Of a stretch of DNA of 9,892 nt, positions 1 through 6,998 are shown piece by piece (within the stretch, counting starts at the first letter, position 1; every line of letters starts with the position of its first letter). The position numbers and the translations under genes were made by a program. Source of the stretch: UBA9676 sp036522155 (lineage in GTDB: Bacteria > Actinomycetota > Actinomycetes > Streptosporangiales > Streptosporangiaceae); NCBI GenBank assembly GCA_036522155.1, contig DATDGI010000275.1, forward strand, positions 1 through 9,892, given 5' to 3'. Below the pieces are notes generated by a model. It was not told where the DNA came from, did not search any database, and saw only the letters and a list, made by a program, of their open reading frames with translations.

Positions 1-370
1 CGTCGCCGGGCAGGCGGGCCAGGTGGCCGCCGCCCTGGCCAGCCGCGGGTTCCAGATCACTGGCACCGGTGACGCCGCCAGCTTTGGCTACACCAACTCG
101 GTCATCGAGTACGGCACCGCGGCTCAGTTGCCCGCGGTGAAGGCCCTCAGCAGCCAGCTCAGCGGGGCCCAGCCGGAACAGGTCCCCAGCCTGGGACCGG
201 GCGGGCTGGATCTGATCGTTGGCTCCAGTTTCACCGCCCTGGCCCCGGCCGCCCACCCGGCCTCGTCGGGGCGCCCGGTGACCAGCCTGGCCCATGACTA
301 TGGCGGGATCAGCGCCAACGCCTCGTGCCGCAGTGACGCGGCGGCGTTCGCCGGGCCGCTGAGCCCCTGA
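1..370 (+). CDS. LytR-CpsA-Psr (LCP) family protein, C-terminal part with LytR_C domain (5' end outside window)
   Basis: The frame is open from the window edge (first full codon at 2) to a TGA at 368-370, giving about 122 visible residues. The visible part starts with an alanine-rich helix containing GQVAAALASRGF. It continues with an alternating strand pattern (VIEYGTAAQLPAVKALSSQL, then DLIVGSSF), as in the LytR_C domain that follows the catalytic LCP domain in many actinobacterial wall proteins. The tail (YGGISANASCRSDAAAFAGP) resembles the short Cys-containing endings of actinomycete LCP proteins. LCP enzymes are membrane-anchored and transfer undecaprenyl-linked glycopolymers to peptidoglycan outside the membrane. 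The catalytic LCP domain and membrane anchor would lie upstream and are not visible, so enzymatic activity is inferred only from the usual domain pairing. A stand-alone LytR_C protein remains possible. Confidence 0.78.
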   Translation, partial: VAGQAGQVAAALASRGFQITGTGDAASFGYTNSVIEYGTAAQLPAVKALSSQLSGAQPEQVPSLGPGGLDLIVGSSFTALAPAAHPASSGRPVTSLAHDYGGISANASCRSDAAAFAGPLSP

Positions 371-520
371 TCACCGGCCGGATGAACTTTCCGTGAAGAA
401 CGGTGACCCGGCCTTGCCCCGGTGACGGCGGCGGAACTTGAATGAAATCGCGGCCATGGTGCCCATGTCGTCCGCGCGTACGGTCCCGAGCTGGCCTCAA
501 CGCGCATCTGGAGGCGCGGA
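371..520 (+). other. Intergenic region upstream of the ECF operon
   Basis: This 150-bp gap separates the LCP gene from the ECF operon and must hold the operon promoter if the operon is transcribed independently. I see a direct heptamer repeat CGGTGAC at 401-407 and 420-426. A weak inverted pair, TCACCGG at 371-377 and CCGGTGA at 419-425, is also present. No convincing -35/-10 pair stands out: TTGAAT at 438-443 has no good partner at 16-18 bp, and TACGGT at 479-484 fits TANNNT but has no -35. I found no strong terminator for the LCP gene and no TPP-riboswitch core motifs. Confidence 0.4.
510..514 (+). promoter_or_regulatory. Ribosome binding site of the S-component gene
   Basis: GGAGG lies 6 nt before the ATG at 521. 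It decides this start over the out-of-frame ATGs at 442 and 455, which have no such site. Confidence 0.75.
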
Positions 521-1339
521 ATGGGCACCCCGATCGCTTTGCTCGCGAATTCGACCATCCGGCTCTCGCCCGGATGGAATGCCTTCTGGTACTGGATAGT
601 CTGGGCGGTCTGCATCGCCGGCGTCGGCATCGTGCTGTGGGCCGCGCTGCGCTCCAAGCGCTTCCAGCGGTGGACCACCCAGGACATCCTCATCGTCGCC
701 GCGCTCGGCGTGCTGCTCGAGGTCTACGACAACATCATCGGCGACCAGTTCATCGGGCCGCTGCTGAACCCGATCCCGGGTGCGGACTTCTTGCAGATCC
801 AGGACCTGCCGTACATGTTCCTGCTGATGGTCGGGGTGGCGCTGGTCCGCAAGCCGGGCTGCGTCACGGCCATGGTGTTCGTCAACTACCTGCTCGCCCA
901 GTTGCTGTTCGGCAGCGGGCACGGCGCGCTGGACTGGACCGACGGGCTCACCCAGGGGATCTTCTGCGACATGTACATCGTCGCCCGTGGCGGGCGCGTG
1001 TTCGGGCCCGGCGCGCGCCGGCTGACCATGGTGATCGACGGGTTCTTCATCGGTGTGCTGCGCGGCGGCCCGAACTCCTTCCTCACCGACTGGAGCTTCG
1101 ACCCCTACCTGAACGCGCAGTTCTACACCTGGCTGCAGATGTGGAACGACACCTGGACGAACGGGCTGTTCAACGGCATCGAAGCAGCCATCAGCGCGCC
1201 GCTGGCACACCGGGTCGCGGTGTCGGTGATGCCCTCGCTCGGCGCCAGGCGGGCGAGGGCCACCGTCACCGCCGACCCATTCGGCGATAGCGCGGAGGAA
1301 ACCGACCAGGAGGTCACCAGCGGCGGAGGTGTGTCATGA
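521..1339 (+). CDS. YkoE-like ECF transporter S-component (substrate-binding membrane subunit)
   Basis: This 272-residue integral membrane protein is the probable substrate-recognition subunit of an energy-coupling factor (ECF) importer. Hydrophobic segments lie near residues 21-42, 53-75, 95-112, 114-131, 140-157, 166-182 and 213-237. From memory of Bacillus YkoE (about 200 residues), the central part aligns in pattern: a first helix followed by a glycine loop, then a hydrophobic helix ending in V-x-x-RKPG (R110-G113). After that comes a helix and a G-x-x-QG segment (142-146). The N-terminal extra helix and a charged C-terminal tail (240-272, acidic near 255-264) make it longer than YkoE. 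YkoE takes up hydroxymethylpyrimidine or thiamine precursors in Bacillus; that substrate cannot be assumed here. The ATG follows GGAGG at 510-514. The stop overlaps the next gene by 4 bp, and the ATPase and EcfT genes follow, which strongly supports the ECF assignment. Confidence 0.78.
   Translation: MGTPIALLANSTIRLSPGWNAFWYWIVWAVCIAGVGIVLWAALRSKRFQRWTTQDILIVAALGVLLEVYDNIIGDQFIGPLLNPIPGADFLQIQDLPYMFLLMVGVALVRKPGCVTAMVFVNYLLAQLLFGSGHGALDWTDGLTQGIFCDMYIVARGGRVFGPGARRLTMVIDGFFIGVLRGGPNSFLTDWSFDPYLNAQFYTWLQMWNDTWTNGLFNGIEAAISAPLAHRVAVSVMPSLGARRARATVTADPFGDSAEETDQEVTSGGGVS
1325..1329 (+). promoter_or_regulatory. Ribosome binding site of the small membrane protein gene
   Basis: GGAGG inside the 3' end of the S-component gene, 6 nt before the ATG at 1336. 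It supports a real, translated small gene with an ATGA overlap (1336-1339). Confidence 0.75.
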
Positions 1340-1605
1340 AACGGGCGGCCTGGGTGTTCACGGTGCTGTCGCTGCTGCTGCTCGCCGACGGGCTGTACAT
1401 GACCGTGACCCACTACCACCCCGGCGACCAGAACACCTTCACCGGTAATTCGAACCTGGTCCTGACCGACGGTCAGGTGGTGCTGATCTCGTCCGGGTTC
1501 CTGATCGCCGCCAGCGTGGTGATGTGGCTGCTGGTGGTGCGCCGGGAGGCGGCGGCCCGGCAGGAGCGGGCGCGGCACGCCGATCGCTCGGCATCGAAGG
1601 TTTAA
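1336..1605 (+). CDS. Small two-helix membrane protein, CbiN-like in topology (possible ECF accessory subunit)
   Basis: This is an 89-residue protein with two predicted membrane helices (about residues 4-22 and 47-68). A 24-residue polar loop lies between them (23-46, containing HYHPGD and several Asn/Thr), and the arginine-rich C-terminus is RR at 69-70 followed by a charged tail. The positive residues at both ends predict cytoplasmic termini and an outside loop. No signal cleavage site is obvious. I do not recognise the family by sequence. Topology, size and position next to an S-component match CbiN, the two-helix auxiliary subunit of cobalt ECF transporters, but I see no clear sequence match to CbiN and the loop is shorter. 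It occupies the slot where Bacillus has ykoF, a soluble thiamine-binding protein, and is unrelated to that. It starts with ATGA overlap to the S-component gene, and the ATPase gene follows after 9 bp, so stoichiometric co-expression is likely. The role is inferred from context only. Confidence 0.72.
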   Translation: MKRAAWVFTVLSLLLLADGLYMTVTHYHPGDQNTFTGNSNLVLTDGQVVLISSGFLIAASVVMWLLVVRREAAARQERARHADRSASKV

Positions 1606-1614
1606 CGGCTGGCC

Positions 1615-3447
1615 GTGACCGCCAGCGCCGGGCTGTCCGCGCAGGACGTGTCGTTCGCCTACCTGGGCGCGGCCCGGGCCGCGCTGCGGCATGTCGATCT
1701 GGCGGTGGCGCCGGGCGAGGTGGTGCTGATCACCGGCGCCTCCGGCTGCGGGAAGTCAACCCTGGCGCTGGTGCTGGCGGGCCTCATCCCGTCCCGGGTG
1801 CACGGCGAGTTGCGCGGCCAGGTGAGCTTCGGCGAGCGGGTGCTGTCCGGGCTGGCGCCGCACGAGGCCTCACAGCTGGTCGGCCTGGTCTTCCAGAACC
1901 CCAACCAGCAGCTGATCAACCAGACCGTGCAGTCCGAGGTGGCGTTCGGGCCGGAGAACCTGGCGCTGGCGCAGCCGGAGATCGCGGCCCGGGTGGACTG
2001 GTGCCTGGAGGTCACCGGCATGGCCGGGATGCGGCAGGCGGCGGTGGTGACGCTGTCCGGTGGGCAGAAGCAGCGGACCGCGATCGCCGCCACGCTGGCG
2101 ATGCGGCCGGCCATCCTGGTCCTGGACGAGCCGCTGTCCGACCTGGATCCGGTCGGCGCCCAGGAGGTGCTGGCCACCCTGCGGCGGCTGGCCAGCGCCG
2201 GGGACACCGGCATCGTGGTCATCGAGCACCGGGTGGACGAGGTCGCGCCGTGGGCCGACCGGGTGGTGCTGATGGACGACGGGCGGATCATCCTGGACCA
2301 GCCGCCGCGGGACGCCTGGGCCGACGAGACCCCGTGGGCGCGGTTCGGGGTGGGCGTGCCCGACCTGGTCCGGCTCGGCCACGCCGTGCCCGGGGCCTTC
2401 CCGGCGGGCGCGCCGCTGTCGGTCGAGGGCGCGGTCGGCGTGCTGCGCGGCGGCTGGTTCGCGGCCGCGCTGGCCCGGGCGGCGGCCAGCCGGGCCCGCG
2501 GCAACGGTGCGGCAGGGGCACTGGCGCCACCGGGCGGGCCAGCGGTCTCGGGCGGGCCCGTGGTGCCGGACGGGCCGGTGCCGGCCGCCGGGCCGCCGGT
2601 GCTGTCCTGGGAGGGGGTCAGCGTCCAGTTCGGCGCTGTGCGCGCGGTCGACGACGTGACCCTGTCCGTGGCCGAGGGCGAGTGGGCCGCGCTGATCGGC
2701 GCCAACGGGTCTGGCAAGAGCACGCTGATCAGCCTGACCGTGGGCCTCGCCGCGCCGAGCAGCGGGGTGGTCGAGTTCCGTGGCCAGCCGATCCGGCCGG
2801 GCAAGGTGTTTGAGCATGCCGCCCAGGTGGCCCTGCTGCTGCAGGCCGCCGACGAGATGCTGTTCGCCGAGACGGTCAAGGAGGAGCTTGAGTTCGGCAC
2901 CCGGTTCCGGGCCCTGCCGCCCGACCCGGTGCTGGACGTGGCGGGCGCGATCGAGTTCTTCGGCTTCGCCGGCCAGGAAGAGGCCAGCCCGTGGGAGCTG
3001 AGCCAGGGTGGCAGGCAGCGGCTCGCGCTGGCCGCCCTGCTGGTCGGGGCGCCCGGGGTGCTGGTGCTTGACGAGCCGACCACCGGCCAGGACGCCGACC
3101 ACATGCGGGCGTTCCTGCGACTGCTGGAACGGGTCAGGGAGCACACCGGGCTGACCGTGATCACGGTCACTCACGACATCCGCGGGCTGGCCAGCCGGGC
3201 CGCCCGGGTGATCGTGCTCGGGGAAGGAAAGGTCCGGCTGGACGGCCCGGCCCGGCAGGTCTTCGCCCGCACCGGCGAACTGGCCCGGTGGGGCGTGCTG
3301 GCGCCACCGCTGGCCCGGCTGCAGGCCGGCCTGCTGGGTGACGGCTGCGGCGAGGTGCTGCTCACGGTGGACGAACTGGCCACCGCGGTGCGCGCGCACG
3401 CGGCGCCCCGGCCGGATGCCACCGCCGCGGAGGCGCTCCGGTCATGA
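1615..3447 (+). CDS. ECF transporter fused double ATP-binding protein (EcfA1-EcfA2 / YkoD-like)
   Basis: This 610-residue cytoplasmic ATPase with two ABC domains in one chain energises the ECF importer. Domain 1 (about 8-235) has Walker A GASGCGKST (41-49), Q-loop Gln94 in VFQNPNQQ, signature LSGGQKQR (147-154), Walker B ending LVLDEP (168-173) with catalytic Glu172, and switch His205. Domain 2 (about 329-555) has Walker A GANGSGKST (362-370), Q-loop Gln410, a variant signature LSQGGRQR (462-469), Walker B LVLDEP (483-488) with Glu487, and switch His520. The Gly/Ala/Pro-rich linker near 292-328 is low-complexity. Bacillus YkoD has the same two-domain build. The GTG start at 1615 is chosen because it begins just 9 bp after the previous stop and gives the full first domain; the Shine-Dalgarno (GAAGG, 1596-1600) is rather distant, so translation may depend on coupling. 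The stop overlaps the EcfT gene by 4 bp. The degenerate second signature suggests unequal ATP sites. Confidence 0.93.
   Translation: MTASAGLSAQDVSFAYLGAARAALRHVDLAVAPGEVVLITGASGCGKSTLALVLAGLIPSRVHGELRGQVSFGERVLSGLAPHEASQLVGLVFQNPNQQLINQTVQSEVAFGPENLALAQPEIAARVDWCLEVTGMAGMRQAAVVTLSGGQKQRTAIAATLAMRPAILVLDEPLSDLDPVGAQEVLATLRRLASAGDTGIVVIEHRVDEVAPWADRVVLMDDGRIILDQPPRDAWADETPWARFGVGVPDLVRLGHAVPGAFPAGAPLSVEGAVGVLRGGWFAAALARAAASRARGNGAAGALAPPGGPAVSGGPVVPDGPVPAAGPPVLSWEGVSVQFGAVRAVDDVTLSVAEGEWAALIGANGSGKSTLISLTVGLAAPSSGVVEFRGQPIRPGKVFEHAAQVALLLQAADEMLFAETVKEELEFGTRFRALPPDPVLDVAGAIEFFGFAGQEEASPWELSQGGRQRLALAALLVGAPGVLVLDEPTTGQDADHMRAFLRLLERVREHTGLTVITVTHDIRGLASRAARVIVLGEGKVRLDGPARQVFARTGELARWGVLAPPLARLQAGLLGDGCGEVLLTVDELATAVRAHAAPRPDATAAEALRS
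3429..3433 (+). promoter_or_regulatory. Ribosome binding site of the EcfT gene
   Basis: GGAGG inside the ATPase gene, 10 nt before the ATG at 3444 and 13 nt before an in-frame ATG at 3447. The spacing favours 3444, although the two starts differ by only one residue. Confidence 0.55.
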
Positions 3448-4397
3448 TGCACTCGCTGTTCGCCCAGACCGTCATCGCCTACCTGCTTATATTCGCGGTG
3501 CCGATGATCCTGCCGGTGATGTTCATCAAGCTGGTCGGCCTGGGCGGGCTGCGCGAACTGGTCACCTACGAGGCCAAGGACACCCCGCTGCACAGGCTGG
3601 ACCCGCGGCTGAAGGTGCTCTGGCCGGTCGCCATGGGGGTGCTCAGCATCCTGCTGAGCTGGAAGCTGATGCTGGGGGTGTTTGCGCTGAGCCTGCTGCC
3701 CTGGGTCTGGCTCCGGCCGTCGCGGCAGCGGATCAGGGTGCTGATGGTGATGGTCATCGGCCCGGCGCTGGTCGGCTTCTGGGGGCAGGGCATGTACTAC
3801 CTGCCGAACCCGCCGATCCACTTCCTGTACAAGTTCCCGTGGACGATGGCGTGGCTGGGCTCCCCGGGCATCACCACCTACGGCATGATCTTCGGGCTGG
3901 AGCAGACGGCGCGGGTGCTTGTCACCGTGTCGACCTCGATGCTGATCCTGGTCAGCACCGATGTTGGCGACTTCACCTGGGCGTTCGAGCGGTTCCGCGC
4001 GCCGCCGCAGGTCGGTTTCGCGCTGACCGCGGCGCTCCGGTTCCTGCCGGAGATGATCTCCCGGACCACGCTGGTGCTGCGGGCGGTCGAACTCCGCGGC
4101 TACGACCTGTCCCGGCCGCGCTGGTTCCAGTTCACCCGCTGGCCGGACTACGTCCGGCGGGTGGCCCGTTGCGTGGTGCTGATCACGGTGCCGCTGCTGG
4201 TCAGCACGCTGCGCGGCACCACGACCATGGCGATGGTCGCCGACGCCCGCGGGTTCGGGGTCAGCCGCCGGCGCGGATCACTGCGGGTGCACAAGCTCAC
4301 CCGGGTCGACTACTGGGGGTACGCGATTCTCGTCACGCTGGTGGCCGCCGCGTTCGTGCTGAACCACCTGCATATCGGCGCCCGGTACTACGGATAG
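3444..4397 (+). CDS. ECF transporter transmembrane coupling protein EcfT (YkoC/CbiQ family)
   Basis: This 317-residue membrane protein links the ATPase to the S-component. The family N-terminal motif H-R-L-D-P-R-L-K is at 50-57, preceded by an additional hydrophobic helix (about 8-28). Further membrane segments lie near 59-75, 76-90, 97-115, 142-170 and 289-307. The long cytoplasmic helical region contains the two short motifs by which EcfT proteins contact the two ATPase domains: a variant ELRGYD (216-221) in place of the usual A-R-G, and a canonical ARGFG (268-272). This one-standard, one-altered pair parallels the one-standard, one-altered signature in the fused ATPase next door. The ATGATG start overlaps the ATPase stop by 4 bp. 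The HAD gene follows after 6 bp. The family assignment is firm, but the substrate is set by the S-component and is unknown. Confidence 0.9.
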   Translation: MMHSLFAQTVIAYLLIFAVPMILPVMFIKLVGLGGLRELVTYEAKDTPLHRLDPRLKVLWPVAMGVLSILLSWKLMLGVFALSLLPWVWLRPSRQRIRVLMVMVIGPALVGFWGQGMYYLPNPPIHFLYKFPWTMAWLGSPGITTYGMIFGLEQTARVLVTVSTSMLILVSTDVGDFTWAFERFRAPPQVGFALTAALRFLPEMISRTTLVLRAVELRGYDLSRPRWFQFTRWPDYVRRVARCVVLITVPLLVSTLRGTTTMAMVADARGFGVSRRRGSLRVHKLTRVDYWGYAILVTLVAAAFVLNHLHIGARYYG

Positions 4398-4403
4398 GCG
4401 GAG

Positions 4404-5081
4404 ATGATGCGATACGAGGCGGTCCTGTTCGACAACGGCGGCACGCTGACCCACCGCACCTCGCCGGTGGCGGCGGTGCGCACGCTGGCCGGCCGGCTCG
4501 GCGTGGACATCGGCGAGGAGGAGGCCGCCCGGTTCTGGCGCCGGTCCCGCGAGCACAGCCGCACCCTGTGGGCGGAAAAACGGCGCCGCAACCTGTCCCG
4601 GGCCGAGCACCGGGCCGCCTACGTGGCCGGGTACGCCCCGTTCGAGGAGATCGCCCCGGGGCTGGCGGACCTGATGTACGACGAGTGGAAGACCAACCCG
4701 CTGACGATGGTGCCGTACCCGGACACGCTGCCCACCCTGAAGTCGATCGCCAGCGCCGGGCTGCCGATCGGGATCGTGAGCAATACCGGCTGGAGCATCC
4801 CCGACGGGTACGCGGCGGCCGGCCTGGACGCGTTCGTCGCGACGTTCGTGCTGTCCTGCGACATCGGGGTGGCCAAGCCCGATCCGCAGCCGTTCCTGCT
4901 GGCCTGCGAGCGGCTGGCGGTCCCGCCCGGGCGGGCGCTGATGGTCGGCAACAACCGGCTGGCCGACTCGGGGGCGATCTGTGTCGGCTGCCACTGCCTG
5001 ATCCTGCCGCCGGTGCCGCCGGGTGCCACCAGGGGCCTGCGCGCCGCGGCCGACCTGGCCGGCGTCGCCTGGTGCCAGTGA
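4404..5081 (+). CDS. HAD-superfamily protein with non-canonical catalytic motifs
   Basis: This 225-residue protein has the fold markers of haloacid-dehalogenase phosphatases with a helical C1-type cap (about 17-105). Motif I is FDNGGTL: nucleophile Asp10 is present, but the usual second aspartate (general acid/base) is Gly12. Motif II is IVSNT with Ser126, and motif III is Lys158 in GVAKPD. Motif IV reads VGNNRLAD, so the usual Gly-Asp is Gly182-Asn183, with Asp188 retained. HAD subgroups with D-x-G-G-T exist, so the protein may still act on phosphate esters, or may be a weak or binding-only member. Placement as the last gene of the ECF operon suggests it works on the imported compound or its phosphorylated form; that is inference. 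ATGs at 4404 and 4407 are both possible. GGAG (4400-4403) touches the first and sits 3 nt from the second, so the exact start is uncertain by one residue. Confidence 0.85.
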   Translation: MMRYEAVLFDNGGTLTHRTSPVAAVRTLAGRLGVDIGEEEAARFWRRSREHSRTLWAEKRRRNLSRAEHRAAYVAGYAPFEEIAPGLADLMYDEWKTNPLTMVPYPDTLPTLKSIASAGLPIGIVSNTGWSIPDGYAAAGLDAFVATFVLSCDIGVAKPDPQPFLLACERLAVPPGRALMVGNNRLADSGAICVGCHCLILPPVPPGATRGLRAAADLAGVAWCQ

Positions 5082-5093
5082 CCAGCCGCTGGT
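5081..5093. terminator. Compact dyad between convergent stop codons, possible bidirectional terminator
   Basis: ACCAGC-C-GCTGGT is a perfect inverted repeat (6-bp arms, 1-nt centre, so in RNA about 5 bp with a 3-nt loop). It starts on the last base of the HAD stop codon and ends right before the transporter stop codon. It lacks U-tracts. It may stop transcription from both sides, but it is short and could be coincidence. Confidence 0.35.
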
Positions 5094-6998
5094 TCAGTCC
5101 GGCTCACCCAAGGTGCTGAGCCGGAACCGCAGCCGGCAGATGACCACATCCCGCGTGCCCCGGCGGATCGCCCGCTCCAGCACCACCCCGCGCTGGTTGT
5201 GCAGGATCCACTGCCACGGCCGGGCCGGCTGCACCTCCGGGATCAGCACCACCAGCCGGTGGTGCGGGTGCTTGTGCTCGAGCTGGCGCAGGTAGTCCAC
5301 CACCGGCGGGGCCAGCGAGCGGTGCTGGGTATGCAGGGTGATCAGCCGGACGTCCGGGTGCCAGCGGTTCCACTCGGCGCGGAACCTATGGTCCGCCTCG
5401 GTGTCCTCGGGATCGGCATAGCTGACCGTGACCGCGGTCACCTCGTCGCCGAGGGACAGCGCGGCCGAGATGCCCTCCGCGGTGAGCCGGGACAGCCCGC
5501 CGACGGGGACCACCACCAGCGCGCGCTCCGGATGCGGCGGGGGCGGCACCTCGTCCGGGTGCAGCAGCGCCCCGATCCGGTCGTAGGTGACGTGGATGCG
5601 GCTGAACAGCAGCACCAGCAGCGGGATGGTGACCACCACCAGCCAGCCGCCGAGGAGGAACTTGCTGGCCAGCTCGATGACGGCGGCCGCGGCGGAGGCG
5701 ACCGCGCCGACGCCGTTGACGACCGCCCGCCATCGCCACCCCGGCTGCTGGCTGAGGTACCAGTGCCGGACCATGCCCACCTGGGCCAGGGTGAACCCGA
5801 CGAACACGCCGATGGCGAACACCGGCACCAGCGCCTGGGTGTTACCCCGGGCGCCGATCAGCAGCGCCGCGGCCAGCAGCGCGAGCAGGCCGACACCGTA
5901 CCGGTGCACCTGCCGGTCGGCCTTCAGGGAGAACAGGTGCGGCAGGAAGTTGTCCCTGGCCAGCAGGCTCAGCAGCACCGGCAGACCGCCGAACGAGGTG
6001 TTCGCGGCCAGCGTCAGCAGCACCAGGGTGGTCAGCTGCACGGCGAAGAACAGCATGTTGTGGCCGATGGACGCGTCCGTCAGCTGGGCCAGCACGGTGG
6101 TGCCAGCGACCGGGCCGACGTGGAATTTGCGGATCAGCACGGCCAGCCCGATCAGCATGACGCCGAGGATCACGCCGAGCATGGCCTCGGTGTGCTGCGC
6201 CCGGCGCTCCCGCGGCGCGCGGAACGAGGGCACCGCGTTGGCGATCGCCTCCACGCCGGTCAGCGCGGAGCAGCCGGACGCGAACGCCCGCAGCAGGAGC
6301 AGGATGCCGACCGCCTCGGTGGCCTGGTACGGCGGGTGGCCGGGCGCGACCGCGGGATGGGCACGGAGCAGCCCGGCCACGATCACCAGGCCGATCGCGG
6401 CGATGAACAAGATGGTGGGCACCATGAAGACCCGGGCCGAATCGGCCACCCCGCGCAGGTTGGCCCCGGTGATCAGGGCGAGCGCGGCCAGGCAGAGCCA
6501 GACCCGCGCCCCGTACAGGACCGGGAAGGCCGAGGTCAGCGCCTCGATCCCGGCCGAGACGCCGACCGCGGCGTTGAGCACGTAGTCGATGATCAGGGAA
6601 GCGGCGGCGACCAGGCTGGGCTGGCGGCCCAGGTGGGTGCGGGCCACCGCGTAGGCGCCGCCGCCGTTCGGGAACGCGGCGATCACCTGCCGGTAGGAGA
6701 TCACCAGGATGGCCAGCAGGACGGCGATCGCGCCCGTCACCGGCAGCGTGTAGGCGAGGCCGGTGGTGCCCGCGGCGACCAGCACGACGGTGATCGCCTC
6801 GGGGCCGTACGCTACCGACGACAGCGCGTCCAGCGACAGCGCGGCCAGCCCCTCCAGCGCGGTCAGCCGGGACTTGTCCGCCGCCTGATCCTCTGGTCCG
6901 TCGCGGCCCGCCCGTGGCCGGCCCGCTCCGCGCCGCGGCGGGGCCTGGCCCGCCCCCGCCGTCACCGGTACGCGCCCATGACCATCATCCAGGCTCAC
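5094..6998 (-). CDS. KimA-type APC-superfamily transporter, probable potassium importer
   Basis: With the GTG start at 6998 the protein has 634 residues: about 12 membrane helices (about 60-465) and a cytoplasmic C-terminal domain (about 470-634). Several segments match what I recall of Bacillus KimA (YdaO), a proton-coupled potassium importer inhibited by c-di-AMP. These are LSLDALSSVAYG (54-65), ISYRQVI followed by FPNGGGAY, FASGCSALTGVEAI, and LAANTSFGGLP. The C-terminal domain has the alternating strands and helices of a universal-stress-protein-like fold (strand ALVVVPVG, later RLVVLIPE and DVVICRLR), the region that dimerises and regulates KimA. The frame extends upstream to a GTG at 7088, but that part is Pro/Gly/Arg-rich, poorly protein-like, and lacks a ribosome site. 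The GTG at 6965 is another option. The gene converges on the ECF operon and is isolated by hairpins upstream. No c-di-AMP riboswitch is visible. Substrate preference is inferred from family. Confidence 0.85.
   Translation of the reverse strand: MSLDDGHGRVPVTAGAGQAPPRRGAGRPRAGRDGPEDQAADKSRLTALEGLAALSLDALSSVAYGPEAITVVLVAAGTTGLAYTLPVTGAIAVLLAILVISYRQVIAAFPNGGGAYAVARTHLGRQPSLVAAASLIIDYVLNAAVGVSAGIEALTSAFPVLYGARVWLCLAALALITGANLRGVADSARVFMVPTILFIAAIGLVIVAGLLRAHPAVAPGHPPYQATEAVGILLLLRAFASGCSALTGVEAIANAVPSFRAPRERRAQHTEAMLGVILGVMLIGLAVLIRKFHVGPVAGTTVLAQLTDASIGHNMLFFAVQLTTLVLLTLAANTSFGGLPVLLSLLARDNFLPHLFSLKADRQVHRYGVGLLALLAAALLIGARGNTQALVPVFAIGVFVGFTLAQVGMVRHWYLSQQPGWRWRAVVNGVGAVASAAAAVIELASKFLLGGWLVVVTIPLLVLLFSRIHVTYDRIGALLHPDEVPPPPHPERALVVVPVGGLSRLTAEGISAALSLGDEVTAVTVSYADPEDTEADHRFRAEWNRWHPDVRLITLHTQHRSLAPPVVDYLRQLEHKHPHHRLVVLIPEVQPARPWQWILHNQRGVVLERAIRRGTRDVVICRLRFRLSTLGEPD

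Noticed and set aside
371..520. TPP riboswitch expected before a YkoE-type operon
   Set aside because: The conserved TPP core motifs (CTGAGA and the TGATCTGG-TAATGCC-type block) are absent from the 150-bp gap.
442..1290. Long open frame overlapping the S-component gene, Arg/Ala-rich
   Set aside because: It has no ribosome site and an arginine/histidine-rich composition typical of a shadow frame in GC-rich DNA; the 521 frame has clear membrane helices.
1659..3399. Two long minus-strand frames opposite the ATPase gene
   Set aside because: Ser/Arg/Pro- or Gln/His-rich shadows of a gene that shows all ABC motifs on the plus strand.
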